This document shows, piece by piece, positions 6,153 to 14,670 of a stretch of DNA of 17,209 bases. The DNA is taken from positions 38,352 to 55,560 of the forward strand of contig DIAL01000089.1 in NCBI GenBank assembly GCA_002414705.1, in the 5' to 3' direction. Source of the DNA: Flavobacteriaceae bacterium UBA5079. Its GTDB lineage: Bacteria; Bacteroidota; Bacteroidia; Flavobacteriales; Flavobacteriaceae. The first letter of the stretch is position 1; every line of letters starts with the position of its first letter. Below the pieces are notes generated by a model. That model was given only the letters and a program-made list of their open reading frames with translations. It was not told where the DNA came from and ran no database searches. The position numbers and the translations under genes were made by a program.

Positions 6153-7367
6153 TTAAGCCATAGCATTACAAAAATCTAAAACCACTTTATTACTGCCTAT
6201 TTTTAACGTTTTAAATTCTTTATGCGCTACTAAAAATACAACAATATCAGCTTTTTCAGCTGCTTCCTTATAATCCGTAATTTTAAATACTTTATGTTCT
6301 TCAATATTTGGTTCTACAATAAAATACTCTTCATTGTTAGCGTTTTGAAGTACTTTTTGCGCTATGTATTTTGCAGGTGATTCTCTTAAATCATCAATAT
6401 TGGGTTTAAAAGCTAATCCCATTAAGGCAATACTCGGTTTGCGTCCTTCTTTTAATTCGAATGCTAATTTAGCGGTTTGTACTTTTTCAGCACACCAAAA
6501 CGATTTGTAATTATTAATCTCTCTTGCCTTTCCTATAATTTGAGATTCCATAGGATATTCAGCGACTATAAAATAAGGATCTACAGCAATGCAATGACCA
6601 CCAACACCACAACCCGGTTGTAAAATATTAACCCTTGGGTGTTTATTAGCTAACGCTATAAGTTCCCAAACATTAATATCAGCTTTATCACAAATTAGCG
6701 ATAACTCATTGGCAAAAGCAATTTGAACGTCACGAGAAGAATTTTCAACCAATTTACACATTTCAGCCGTTCGTGCGTTTGTTCTGTGTAAATCGCCTTC
6801 TATAAAATCGCGATAAAAATCAATGGCTTTATCTGTCGATTTTTCATCAACACCACCAATAACACGATCATTATGAACTAATTCATACATGACATTTCCT
6901 GGTAGAACGCGTTCTGGACAATAGGCAATATTAATTTTACCTTCTAATTCTGGTCTTTCAGAATAGATAAGCTGCATCATCTTCTCAGTTGTTCCTACTG
7001 GTGACGTAGATTCAATGATATATAAATCGTCTTCTTTTAACAAAGGTAAAACAGCTTTAGTTGCTGCTTCTACGAACGAAATATCTGGTTCGTTTTTAGC
7101 CTTAAATGGCGTAGGAACAACAATTAAATAGGTGTTTGCTTCAACAGGAGTCGTGGCTGCTTTTAAATAGCCATTTCCTACGGCTTCTGCTACTGCAGTA
7201 TCTAATTCTGGTTCTACAATATGTATTTTTCCCGCATTGATAGTTTCTACCACTTTCGGGTTTATATCTACACCGTGAACGTATGTTTTATTTTTTGCTA
7301 TTAATGCTGCTGTTGGTAGGCCTATATAACCCAAACCAATCATGACCACACTGGGAGTTTTACTCAT
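6153..7367 (-). CDS. wecC: UDP-N-acetyl-D-mannosamine dehydrogenase, WecC
   Basis: This 404-aa NAD-dependent dehydrogenase oxidises UDP-ManNAc at C6 in two steps to UDP-ManNAcA. It has the Rossmann motif IGLGYIGLP (10-18), the IESTSPVGTT segment (118-127), Lys205 and Asn209 in AEMCKLVENS, and the catalytic-Cys motif GVGGHCIAVDP with Cys259. The C-terminal UDP-binding region contains LMGLAFKPNIDDLRESP. The substrate call (ManNAc and not glucose or GlcNAc) rests on overall resemblance to WecC and on the adjacent wecB. A second Cys (Cys253) lies six residues before the catalytic one, where I recall Pro in E. coli WecC. It follows wecB by 2 bases and precedes the terminator. Confidence 0.93.
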   Translation of the reverse strand: MSKTPSVVMIGLGYIGLPTAALIAKNKTYVHGVDINPKVVETINAGKIHIVEPELDTAVAEAVGNGYLKAATTPVEANTYLIVVPTPFKAKNEPDISFVEAATKAVLPLLKEDDLYIIESTSPVGTTEKMMQLIYSERPELEGKINIAYCPERVLPGNVMYELVHNDRVIGGVDEKSTDKAIDFYRDFIEGDLHRTNARTAEMCKLVENSSRDVQIAFANELSLICDKADINVWELIALANKHPRVNILQPGCGVGGHCIAVDPYFIVAEYPMESQIIGKAREINNYKSFWCAEKVQTAKLAFELKEGRKPSIALMGLAFKPNIDDLRESPAKYIAQKVLQNANNEEYFIVEPNIEEHKVFKITDYKEAAEKADIVVFLVAHKEFKTLKIGSNKVVLDFCNAMA

Positions 7368-7369
7368 AA

Positions 7370-8494
7370 TTATAACTTTGAAATAAATTCAATAATTCGT
7401 TGACAAGCCAGACCATCTCCATATGGATTATGCAACTTGCTCATTTTTGTATATGCGTCTGTACTATTTAATAGTCTATTAGCTTCCGTTACTATTTTAT
7501 TGGTATCTGTACCAACTAAAAGTACCGTTCCTGCTTCTACGGCTTCTGGTCTTTCTGTTGTATCTCTCATAACCAATACAGGTTTCCCTAAACTTGGTGC
7601 TTCTTCCTGAACTCCTCCACTATCTGTAATAATAAGAAATGATTGACTCATTAACCAAACAAATGATGGATATGAAAGTGGTGCAATTAATTTAATATTG
7701 TCAACGCCTTCTAAAAGCTCATAAACTGGCTTTTGTACTTTTGGATTTAGATGAACTGGGTAAATAATTTGAACGTCAGGATTCTCTAATGCTATTTTTT
7801 TTAAGGCATTACAAATATTTATAAAACCTTGTCCATGATTTTCCCGTCTATGTCCTGTAACTAAAATAAGCCTTTTATCTGAATCTAGAAGTGCTCTCAA
7901 TTCTTCAACTTCGTCATCAGAATAGGATGCTGAAGTTACTTTATTAGAGCTATACTGAAGTGCATCAATAACCGTATTTCCAGTTACCAAAATAGAAGAT
8001 TTATTAATGTTCTCATTCAATAAATTTTGTTCCGATGTTGTGGTTGGAGCAAAATGATAATCTGAAACAGAACCTGCAATACTTCTATTTATTTCCTCTG
8101 GAAAAGGGGATCGTTTATTAAATGTTCTTAATCCGGCTTCAACATGACAGACTTTAGCGCCAGAATAAAAGGCTGCAATACTTGCTGCCATAGTGGTTGT
8201 TGTGTCACCATGAACATATACATAATCTGGTTTAAATTCTTCTAAAACGGGTTTTAAACTCGTAATAATATCAGCCGTTAATGTGTACAAATTTTGATTT
8301 GGCTTCATTAAATCTAAATCGAAGTCAGGTGTAATTTCAAAAAAAGATAAAACCTGATCTAACATTTCCCTATGCTGTGCCGTAATACAAACTTTAGTTT
8401 CAAAAGTATCCGAGTTTTTTAAAAACGCTTTAACTAAAGGCGCCATTTTAATGGCTTCTGGACGTGTTCCGAAAATGATTAGGTTTTTCTTCAT
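7370..8494 (-). CDS. wecB: UDP-N-acetylglucosamine 2-epimerase (non-hydrolysing), WecB
   Basis: WecB interconverts UDP-GlcNAc and UDP-ManNAc in the cytoplasm and supplies WecC. The 374-aa length is standard. Conserved elements are FGTRPEAIKM (8-17), VHGDTTTT with Asp97, CHVEAGLRT with Glu119, FPEEINR with Glu133/Glu134, GHRREN with His215, and TDSGGVQEEAPSLGKPVLVMR followed by TERPEAVEAGT, the UDP-binding C-terminal half. The catalytic Asp, Glu, Glu and His all line up with the known E. coli positions with a shift of two residues. The start ATG lies 109 bases from the rmlD stop, the largest gap in this operon, with a candidate promoter inside it. It overlaps nothing and is followed by wecC after 2 bases. 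Confidence 0.96.
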   Translation of the reverse strand: MKKNLIIFGTRPEAIKMAPLVKAFLKNSDTFETKVCITAQHREMLDQVLSFFEITPDFDLDLMKPNQNLYTLTADIITSLKPVLEEFKPDYVYVHGDTTTTMAASIAAFYSGAKVCHVEAGLRTFNKRSPFPEEINRSIAGSVSDYHFAPTTTSEQNLLNENINKSSILVTGNTVIDALQYSSNKVTSASYSDDEVEELRALLDSDKRLILVTGHRRENHGQGFINICNALKKIALENPDVQIIYPVHLNPKVQKPVYELLEGVDNIKLIAPLSYPSFVWLMSQSFLIITDSGGVQEEAPSLGKPVLVMRDTTERPEAVEAGTVLLVGTDTNKIVTEANRLLNSTDAYTKMSKLHNPYGDGLACQRIIEFISKL

Positions 8495-8536
8495 TCAATA
8501 ACTTCTTATAAAATTCAATACAGTAATTAAAGTTAG

Positions 8537-8544
8537 CAAAAATA
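8537..8544 (-). promoter_or_regulatory. Candidate -7 element upstream of wecB
   Basis: The minus strand reads TATTTTTG, matching TAnnTTTG, 43 bases upstream of the wecB ATG, in the only substantial spacer (8495-8603) of the polysaccharide operon. No -33 TTG is evident at the expected distance. An internal promoter would let the wecBC pair be made separately from the rhamnose genes. No terminator hairpin for rmlD is visible in the spacer. Confidence 0.35.
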
Positions 8545-8603
8545 CCATAATAATTTGTTTATCCTATTTTAGACATTGAAGAATCTATTTGATGAACAGG
8601 TGT

Positions 8604-9464
8604 TTAAGTGTTTTGTAAACAGTTTTTTAGACTATTAAGCACAGGTTTTTTTTCTAATTTTAAATTATGAATCATTTTTGTTGAAGATAATACAGAATAT
8701 AATGGTCTTTTAGCTGGTGTAAAATATCCCGATGTTGGTATTGGTTTGACTTTAATCTCATTTTTTGTGAAACTAAAAATAGCTTTTGCAAATTCAAACC
8801 AACTTAAAATTCCTTGATTACAATAATGGTATAATCCGAATTGTTTGTTTTTACTTTTAATAATTTCTAAAACAACTTCTGCTAAATCTTTGGCATAAGT
8901 TGGACTGCCTATTTGATCATTTACAACACTTATTTCATCTTTTTCAGCACCTAAACGCAACATGGTTTTTACAAAATTATTACCAAATTCAGAGTACAAC
9001 CAAGATGTTCTAATTATAAAGTAATTATTTAAAGTTTGCTGAATATATCTTTCTCCTTGTAGTTTGGACGTGCCATAAACATTAATAGGATTGGGTTTAT
9101 CCGTTTCTAAATAGGGTTCTCTTTTAAAACCATCAAACACAAAATCTGTAGAAATATGAATTAGAGTAACACCATATTTATCACAAGCTTCAGCTAAATT
9201 TTTAACAGCTGTTGCATTTATTAAAAATGCCTGTTCTTTTTCTTCTTCCGCTTTATCAACAGCTGTATACGCTGCACAATTAATACAATACTGAAAGTTA
9301 TTTGATTGGAAATATGTTTCTACTTGCTCTTGATTTGAAATATCTAAACTAGTTCTTGTTGTAAAAGTAAAATTGATTGACTCACTATTTTTAGTGTCAC
9401 TAAATGCTGATATAGCTTTACCAAGCTGTCCATTAGAACCCGTAACTAATACATGTGTTTTCAT
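8604..9464 (-). CDS. rmlD: dTDP-4-dehydrorhamnose reductase, RmlD
   Basis: RmlD performs the last step to dTDP-L-rhamnose, reducing dTDP-4-dehydro-L-rhamnose with NAD(P)H. The 286-aa protein is a short-chain dehydrogenase/reductase with the nucleotide motif VTGSNGQLG (7-15), INCAAYTAVDKAE (61-73), the STDFVFDG segment (Thr106) and the catalytic Tyr130-x3-Lys134 in VYGTSKLQGE. Near Leu153 to Phe160 it keeps the RTSWLYSEFGNNFV stretch typical of RmlD. Its ATG overlaps the rmlC stop by 4 bases, so it is translationally coupled. It is the last gene of the rmlBACD block. Confidence 0.95.
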   Translation of the reverse strand: MKTHVLVTGSNGQLGKAISAFSDTKNSESINFTFTTRTSLDISNQEQVETYFQSNNFQYCINCAAYTAVDKAEEEKEQAFLINATAVKNLAEACDKYGVTLIHISTDFVFDGFKREPYLETDKPNPINVYGTSKLQGERYIQQTLNNYFIIRTSWLYSEFGNNFVKTMLRLGAEKDEISVVNDQIGSPTYAKDLAEVVLEIIKSKNKQFGLYHYCNQGILSWFEFAKAIFSFTKNEIKVKPIPTSGYFTPAKRPLYSVLSSTKMIHNLKLEKKPVLNSLKNCLQNT

Positions 9465-10006
9465 TTGAAAAAAGCCTCAAATGTTGGTAGCATTTTATCT
9501 TTATCAGACAAAAGTAATTCGTTTTCTGACAGCTGCCAATCAATATTTAACGTTGGATCGTTATAAATTATTCCAGCTTCGGATTCCTTGTTGTAATAAT
9601 TATCACATTTATAAGCAAAAATAGCTGTGTCACTCAATACCACAAATCCATGGGCAAAACCACGTGGTAGAAAAAATTGTTTTTTATTATCTTCAGATAA
9701 TTCTATAGTTTGATATTCCCCAAATGTTGATGAATCTTGTCTAACATCAACAGCAATATCTAAAACACGTCCTTTTATAACTCGAACAAGTTTGGCTTGG
9801 GCAAAATTACCTGTTTGAAAATGTAGTCCGCGTAAAACGCCTTTACTAGAAAACGTTTCGTTGTCTTGAATAAAATTAACATGTTGACCAGTAGCTTCGA
9901 AAAAGCTTTTCTGATTAAAACTCTCAAAAAAATAGCCTCTTGGGTCCTGAAAAACTTGTGGTTCCAGAATAAAGCAATCCTTTAATTTCGTTTCTGTAAT
10001 TCCCAT
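9461..10006 (-). CDS. rmlC: dTDP-4-dehydrorhamnose 3,5-epimerase, RmlC
   Basis: RmlC epimerises carbons 3 and 5 of dTDP-4-dehydro-6-deoxyglucose. The 181-aa cupin protein shows DPRGYFFESF (21-30), QDNETFSSKGVLRGLHFQ (47-64, with the catalytic His62), the FLPRGFAHGFVVLSD segment (about 112-126) and the YKCDNYYN motif with the conserved tyrosine. Length and motif order are typical. The ATG shares one base with the rmlA stop and the gene end overlaps rmlD by 4 bases. Nothing suggests one of the variant sugar isomerases of the same fold, since a full rml set surrounds it. Confidence 0.96.
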   Translation of the reverse strand: MGITETKLKDCFILEPQVFQDPRGYFFESFNQKSFFEATGQHVNFIQDNETFSSKGVLRGLHFQTGNFAQAKLVRVIKGRVLDIAVDVRQDSSTFGEYQTIELSEDNKKQFFLPRGFAHGFVVLSDTAIFAYKCDNYYNKESEAGIIYNDPTLNIDWQLSENELLLSDKDKMLPTFEAFFK

Positions 10007-10869
10007 TATTTATTCAACATATCTAAAAGATTAATGCCATAACCACTTTTTAATAAGGGTTCAGCTAATGATCTAAACTGATCCTCTGAAATATAACCCA
10101 TTTCAAAAGCAGCTGCTTCTATGGAGCCTATTTTTAAACCTTGACGTTGCTCTATAACCTCAACAAATTGAGCAGCTTGCATAAGGGAATCAAAGGTTCC
10201 TGTGTCCAGCCAAGCTGTTCCTCTATCCAGTATACTAACACTTAATTTGCCTTGCTCTAAATAGGCTTTATTAACGTCCGTTATTTCTAACTCTCCTCGA
10301 TGACTAGGTTTAATGTTTTTTGCGACTTCAATGACTGAATTATCATAAAAGTAAATACCTGGAACGGCATAGTTAGATTTTGGTTTTTCAGGTTTTTCTT
10401 CAATAGACATAACTTGTCCTTCATCATTAAAATCGACCACACCATAACGCTCTGGGTCATTAACGCGATAGGCATAAATAATACCTCCATCGGGATTATT
10501 ATTGCTCTGAAGTAATTTTGCCAAACCAGAACCATAGAAAATATTATCACCAAGTATTAAGGCGACTTTATCTTTTTGAATAAAATTTTCGGCTATTAAA
10601 AACGCTTCAGCTAATCCATTTGGATGTTCTTGAACGGCATATTCAAAGGTGCAACCAAACTTCTTTCCATCACCTAATAAATCTTTAAATAAAGGTAAAT
10701 CTTTTGGTGTTGAAATAATGAGTATTTCATGTATTCCAGCATACATTAATGTTGATAGTGGATAATAAATCATAGGTTTATCATAAACAGGCATAAGTTG
10801 TTTACTAACCGATAAGGTTAGTGGATGTAGCCGTGTTCCTGATCCGCCTGCTAGAATAATCCCTTTCAT
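10006..10869 (-). CDS. rmlA: Glucose-1-phosphate thymidylyltransferase, RmlA
   Basis: RmlA couples glucose 1-phosphate to dTTP, giving dTDP-glucose, and is the feedback-regulated entry enzyme of the rhamnose pathway. The 287-aa protein begins with [18 protein letters not shown], the nucleotidyltransferase signature. [18 protein letters not shown] follows at about 22-39, [13 protein letters not shown] lies in the middle with the metal-binding Asp, and [10 protein letters not shown] and [10 protein letters not shown] come in the second half. All are characteristic of short-form RmlA. The start overlaps the rmlB stop by 4 bases and its stop overlaps the rmlC start by one base. Confidence 0.97.
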   Translation of the reverse strand: MKGIILAGGSGTRLHPLTLSVSKQLMPVYDKPMIYYPLSTLMYAGIHEILIISTPKDLPLFKDLLGDGKKFGCTFEYAVQEHPNGLAEAFLIAENFIQKDKVALILGDNIFYGSGLAKLLQSNNNPDGGIIYAYRVNDPERYGVVDFNDEGQVMSIEEKPEKPKSNYAVPGIYFYDNSVIEVAKNIKPSHRGELEITDVNKAYLEQGKLSVSILDRGTAWLDTGTFDSLMQAAQFVEVIEQRQGLKIGSIEAAAFEMGYISEDQFRSLAEPLLKSGYGINLLDMLNK

Positions 10870-11885
10870 TTATTTTTATATTTATCTAAATACCAACTAA
10901 TTGTTTTTTTAATTCCAGACTCAAAATTTTCATTTGCTTTCCAGCCTAAATCGGTTTCAATCTTTGTAGCATCAATAGCATACCTAAAATCATGACCCGG
11001 TCTGTCTGAAACAAAGGTAATTTGTTCCTTATATGCTGTAGCTTTTGGTTTTAATTCGTCTAATGCTTCACATATTGTATGAGCAATATCTAAATTATTC
11101 CTTTCATTTTTCCCACCAATATTATAGGTTTCTCCAGCTTTTCCAGTTTGAAACGCTAGATGAATTCCTTTACAATGGTCTAAAACATACAACCAATCCC
11201 GTATATTTTTACCATCACCATAAATTGGAATATTTTCTCCAGCGATGGCTTTTCTAATGATGGTTGGTATCAACTTTTCATCATGTTGTTTTGGGCCGTA
11301 ATTATTAGAGCAATTGGTAGTTACCACATTCATTCCATAGGTATGAAAATAACTACGCACAATAAAATCTGATGATGCTTTAGACGCGCTATAAGGACTG
11401 TTTGGTGCGTAAGGTGTGGTTTCTGTAAATAAGCCTGTTTCACCTAATGTTCCATAAACCTCATCGGTTGAAATATGTAAAAATCGATTATACTCACAGC
11501 CAGATTTGATTTGATTTGGACCATTCATCCAGTGGTTTTTTGCAACATCTAACAGGTTAAAAGTTCCAAAGACGTTTGTCTCTATGAAGGCGGCAGGATT
11601 TTTAATAGAATTATCTACATGAGATTCTGCAGCAAAATGAATGACACCATTAAACTGATGTTTTTGGAATAACTCTTCAACTAATTCTCTGTTACAAATA
11701 TCTCCTTCCACAAAATAATATCTATCGTTATCAGCTATTTCGTTTAAATTAGAAAGCTCACCTGCGTAAGTGAGCTTGTCTAAATTTACAATGGATATAT
11801 CTTGAAAATTTTCAAGTAAATGAACTATAAAATTTGAGCCAATAAACCCAGCACCTCCAGTTATTAATAACGTGTTATGCTTCAT
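10866..11885 (-). CDS. rmlB: dTDP-glucose 4,6-dehydratase, RmlB
   Basis: RmlB converts dTDP-glucose to dTDP-4-dehydro-6-deoxyglucose using bound NAD. From the ATG at 11885 the protein has 339 aa. It contains [13 protein letters not shown] near the N-terminus, [21 protein letters not shown] (the Thr-Asp-Glu catalytic triad), [12 protein letters not shown] with the Tyr-x3-Lys pair, and [14 protein letters not shown] and YNIGG further on, all typical of RmlB. A second in-frame ATG at 11897 would add four residues (MSIT). I prefer 11885 because the Rossmann motif then sits at the usual distance from the start and overlap with the upstream Wzz-like gene is smaller (11 rather than 23 bases). Confidence 0.95.
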   Translation of the reverse strand: MKHNTLLITGGAGFIGSNFIVHLLENFQDISIVNLDKLTYAGELSNLNEIADNDRYYFVEGDICNRELVEELFQKHQFNGVIHFAAESHVDNSIKNPAAFIETNVFGTFNLLDVAKNHWMNGPNQIKSGCEYNRFLHISTDEVYGTLGETGLFTETTPYAPNSPYSASKASSDFIVRSYFHTYGMNVVTTNCSNNYGPKQHDEKLIPTIIRKAIAGENIPIYGDGKNIRDWLYVLDHCKGIHLAFQTGKAGETYNIGGKNERNNLDIAHTICEALDELKPKATAYKEQITFVSDRPGHDFRYAIDATKIETDLGWKANENFESGIKKTISWYLDKYKNK

Positions 11886-12942
11886 AGTTATTGACATATA
11901 ATACGGTTTTCCTTGTTAGGTAAATTATACAAAGCAATACGAATGCTATTATTGGAAATAATAAAGAATAACGTTGGTTCCATTTAATAGTTTTTTTACC
12001 AATTTTCTGAAAACTTGAAATTACATCATAAAAAACGTCTTCATCCACCTTTTTCTCTTGTAACTCCCGTAATTGATTCCTTAAGCTAATTTCTTTTTCT
12101 AATAATTCGTATTCCCGTGTGTTAGATTTGTCTTTACCTAATGAAAACCCTTCACCACCAATAGTAAATTCTGGTGCTTTGGCATTAGACTCACTCTCTA
12201 AAACATTAATATATATATTTTGTAATGAATCTACTTGTGCTAGCTGAACTATAAGATTATTCTTTTGTATTGTAATTAAAGAATCTCTTTTAAGCATTCT
12301 TTTTTCTGAATAGGAATTTGTAAACGAATTTGTAATACCTTGCTCTAGTTTACTAAACACGTCTCTTTCGGAAGAAAAAGCGGATATTTGAAACAACTCC
12401 CCACTATAAATACTTCTGTTCTCGATAAAATCATCATAACTTAAAACGTTTGAATTTATACTATCTAATGAGTTTATAAAATTACTATATTGAACTAATT
12501 TATCCGTTTCTGTTTCTGGTCCTGGTTCTATTTCAAAACCAAGAAGTACCGATGCATCCTCTTTAGGTATTTCAAATATATTAGAAATATCTTCATAGTT
12601 CTCGTTAACTAATAAAGCGTTATAATAACCAATATTATTTACAAACTGATATTTAGAATCAAAATAAGGTCGGATCAGCATAGAGGAACTATATACATCA
12701 GGCTTACTGCGTTCTAAAATGTAACCAAGAATACCAGCCAAAATCATAACTATAACAATAATTTTTATATTTATAACTACAGCCTTTAAAGTGTAAATTA
12801 GAACCGAAAAAATTTCTTTAAAAATACTGGAAATAAAATTAATAAATCTATTAAAAATGTTCCCTATGGCATTAAACAACTGTCCTAAATCAACTTCTTC
12901 CGAGTCATTTTGTTTGTTAGATTGTGGAGAATTCTCGTTCAT
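11875..12942 (-). CDS. Wzz-like chain-length/envelope protein with two membrane segments
   Basis: This 355-aa protein has the topology of polysaccharide co-polymerases. It has a long cytoplasmic N-terminus, a transmembrane helix at about 57-77, a periplasmic part of about 245 residues containing SSMLIRPYFDSKYQ just after the membrane and a helical, charged region (about 205-310), and a second transmembrane helix at about 325-344 with a short cytoplasmic tail. There is no tyrosine-kinase domain. The N-terminal 56 residues are unusual: an acidic, Asn/Gln-rich start followed by Phe/Ile-rich amphipathic segments that may lie on the membrane. Sequence resemblance to Wzz is weak, so the call rests on topology and on its place directly upstream of rmlB. 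Chain-length control or an assembly scaffold is inferred. Confidence 0.6.
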   Translation of the reverse strand: MNENSPQSNKQNDSEEVDLGQLFNAIGNIFNRFINFISSIFKEIFSVLIYTLKAVVINIKIIVIVMILAGILGYILERSKPDVYSSSMLIRPYFDSKYQFVNNIGYYNALLVNENYEDISNIFEIPKEDASVLLGFEIEPGPETETDKLVQYSNFINSLDSINSNVLSYDDFIENRSIYSGELFQISAFSSERDVFSKLEQGITNSFTNSYSEKRMLKRDSLITIQKNNLIVQLAQVDSLQNIYINVLESESNAKAPEFTIGGEGFSLGKDKSNTREYELLEKEISLRNQLRELQEKKVDEDVFYDVISSFQKIGKKTIKWNQRYSLLFPIIAFVLLCIIYLTRKTVLYVNNYEA

Positions 12943-12947
12943 ATAAA

Positions 12948-14642
12948 TTATTGATTATTAAATATTTGTTGTAATATCTTTCTGGTTATTAAATAGGTTG
13001 GTTTTACACCTGATGTTCCTAATCCACCCGATGCTAATGTGCCTCCTGTTTCTAAAGGATTATCACTAGCATAATACGCATAACGCACTTTAACGTCTGG
13101 ATTAATTGTTTTTCTTACTTTGGATGCCGACTGAATGGCTTTTTGATAATGTGCACCTTCCATTTCAAGTCCTATAACATGCCATGTGGAGTTATAGAAA
13201 AATCTTAAAATATCTTTATTTTGTAATGATGTTCCTAAAACCGTTATCATGGAGCCTTCAAAAACAGCCAAACCATGACCATCTAAATCTGATTTAGATA
13301 ATTCATTTACAAATGGATAATTATCTGCTGTACCTTCAAAAATATGAGCCGACGGTATCATAATATCTCCTTTTCCTCCTTCTAAAATTCCTGCTTTACC
13401 CATTATTGAAATAGAGGCTACTTGTAATTGAATATCCTTATTATCTATAAATGCAGGCTTTAGCAATTCGTCAATAGTTTCATAGGCTTGCTCTCCAAAA
13501 GCATAATCCATAACAAATATAATAGGTTTTTCGGTTTTCTTGTCGGTTTTAGTAATTTCTAAATCAGTTTTAGTTAAATCTAACTTTTCTGTGTCAAAAA
13601 TTTGAACATCAATATTAGTTCCAGAAGTATCTGGTATATAAATCATACCATTTTGCAAGGCTTGTTTTGTTACCTTGTCACGTAACGATTCATTTTCTTT
13701 TTTACTTATTTCTTCGTAAACCTGAAAAATGGTTTTTTTACCTAGTAAACTTTTTAAAGCTGTTGGTGCATAAAGTGTATTCATTACACTATGCATATTA
13801 GCACTTATAATATGAATGGGTCTTTCTATAAGGTTGTTTTTATGCAAAACATCTTTAATATTATCAGCCCAAATTTCACCATGAATATGATGCCCTAAAC
13901 GTTCTCTTAAAACAGGACTAAATGTAATAGTCCGTTTATTATTATTAACAACTTCCTCTATGGCTAATTTTCCCAACCAATACACAATATGTAATAAACG
14001 TTCAGGTTGTTCAGGGGTCTGAAATTGTGAGTAAACAAAACGTAACTCATCAAAAGTTCTTCCTAAAATATTTGCTGTGTGCGTAATTGCAACTTCACGC
14101 TCATTTTGCGTGAGTTTCTTTTTGGACAAAACAGCTTTTTCTAACTTAATCCAATCCCGAGTGGTTCCACCTGACTCATCTATTAGAACGCGTTTGCTAA
14201 TTTTATGGGACTCCACAAACATAAACGTCAAGTGCGTTAGAATATCATAAATTTCCGATCGTCCTCTGGTAATTTCAATATTCATTTGTTCATCGTCTAT
14301 ACGATAACAATTTCTGCGTCTTTTTGGTGGAATAATGGCTTTAAAATGTGAATTTCCATAACCTTCATCACTAGTTAGGTTAATAAACATGCACTCTTCT
14401 ATACCTTGTGGTAATCTATCAATTACATACAAAAGGCCTTCTAATTCTGCCTTTTCATCACCAATAGATCCATAAATTTCAGGACGCAAAAGTAATAAAG
14501 CCTCACGAAGCGTTTCACCTGAAACACCCATAGGCTTATAAAAACCACGATTGAACAAATGTCTCATGGTAATGTACATTCTTTCTATTGCATTTGAGCT
14601 TTCTTGGGCTCTCGTTCTAGCATGATGCTTTTTCTTATTCAT
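12948..14642 (-). CDS. DUF6909-like protein with a nucleoside-phosphorylase-like C-terminal domain
   Basis: I recognise this 564-aa protein only as a conserved Bacteroidota family (DUF6909-like) without a known function. The N-terminal half (to about 270) is mostly helical and charged, with a basic start and a PPKRRR stretch near 105. The C-terminal part (about 375-564) resembles the PNP/UDP phosphorylase fold. MGKAGIL followed by GDIMIP (414-430) recalls the GTAGGL and GD-x-VIP strand-loop, GLEMEGAHYQKA (491-502) recalls the nucleobase/ribose-binding MEGAA helix, and YYASDNPL (523-530) recalls the strand with the catalytic Asp. No signal peptide is seen. It lies 5 bases upstream of the wzz-like gene and 28 bases after the GH3 gene. 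Nucleosidase activity is inference. Confidence 0.7.
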   Translation of the reverse strand: MNKKKHHARTRAQESSNAIERMYITMRHLFNRGFYKPMGVSGETLREALLLLRPEIYGSIGDEKAELEGLLYVIDRLPQGIEECMFINLTSDEGYGNSHFKAIIPPKRRRNCYRIDDEQMNIEITRGRSEIYDILTHLTFMFVESHKISKRVLIDESGGTTRDWIKLEKAVLSKKKLTQNEREVAITHTANILGRTFDELRFVYSQFQTPEQPERLLHIVYWLGKLAIEEVVNNNKRTITFSPVLRERLGHHIHGEIWADNIKDVLHKNNLIERPIHIISANMHSVMNTLYAPTALKSLLGKKTIFQVYEEISKKENESLRDKVTKQALQNGMIYIPDTSGTNIDVQIFDTEKLDLTKTDLEITKTDKKTEKPIIFVMDYAFGEQAYETIDELLKPAFIDNKDIQLQVASISIMGKAGILEGGKGDIMIPSAHIFEGTADNYPFVNELSKSDLDGHGLAVFEGSMITVLGTSLQNKDILRFFYNSTWHVIGLEMEGAHYQKAIQSASKVRKTINPDVKVRYAYYASDNPLETGGTLASGGLGTSGVKPTYLITRKILQQIFNNQ

Positions 14643-14670
14643 TTAAACTGTTTAATTCTCAAATATACTA

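Noticed and set aside
6148..6164. ATGGC/GCCAT inverted repeat at the wecC stop
   Set aside because: The stem is 5 bp and the sequence is coding; the 10-bp hairpin just downstream explains termination better.
10287..10553. Alternative minus-strand frame inside rmlA
   Set aside because: It is out of frame within an intact RmlA; its Ile/Met/Leu-rich protein is the usual product of frame-shifted AT-rich code.
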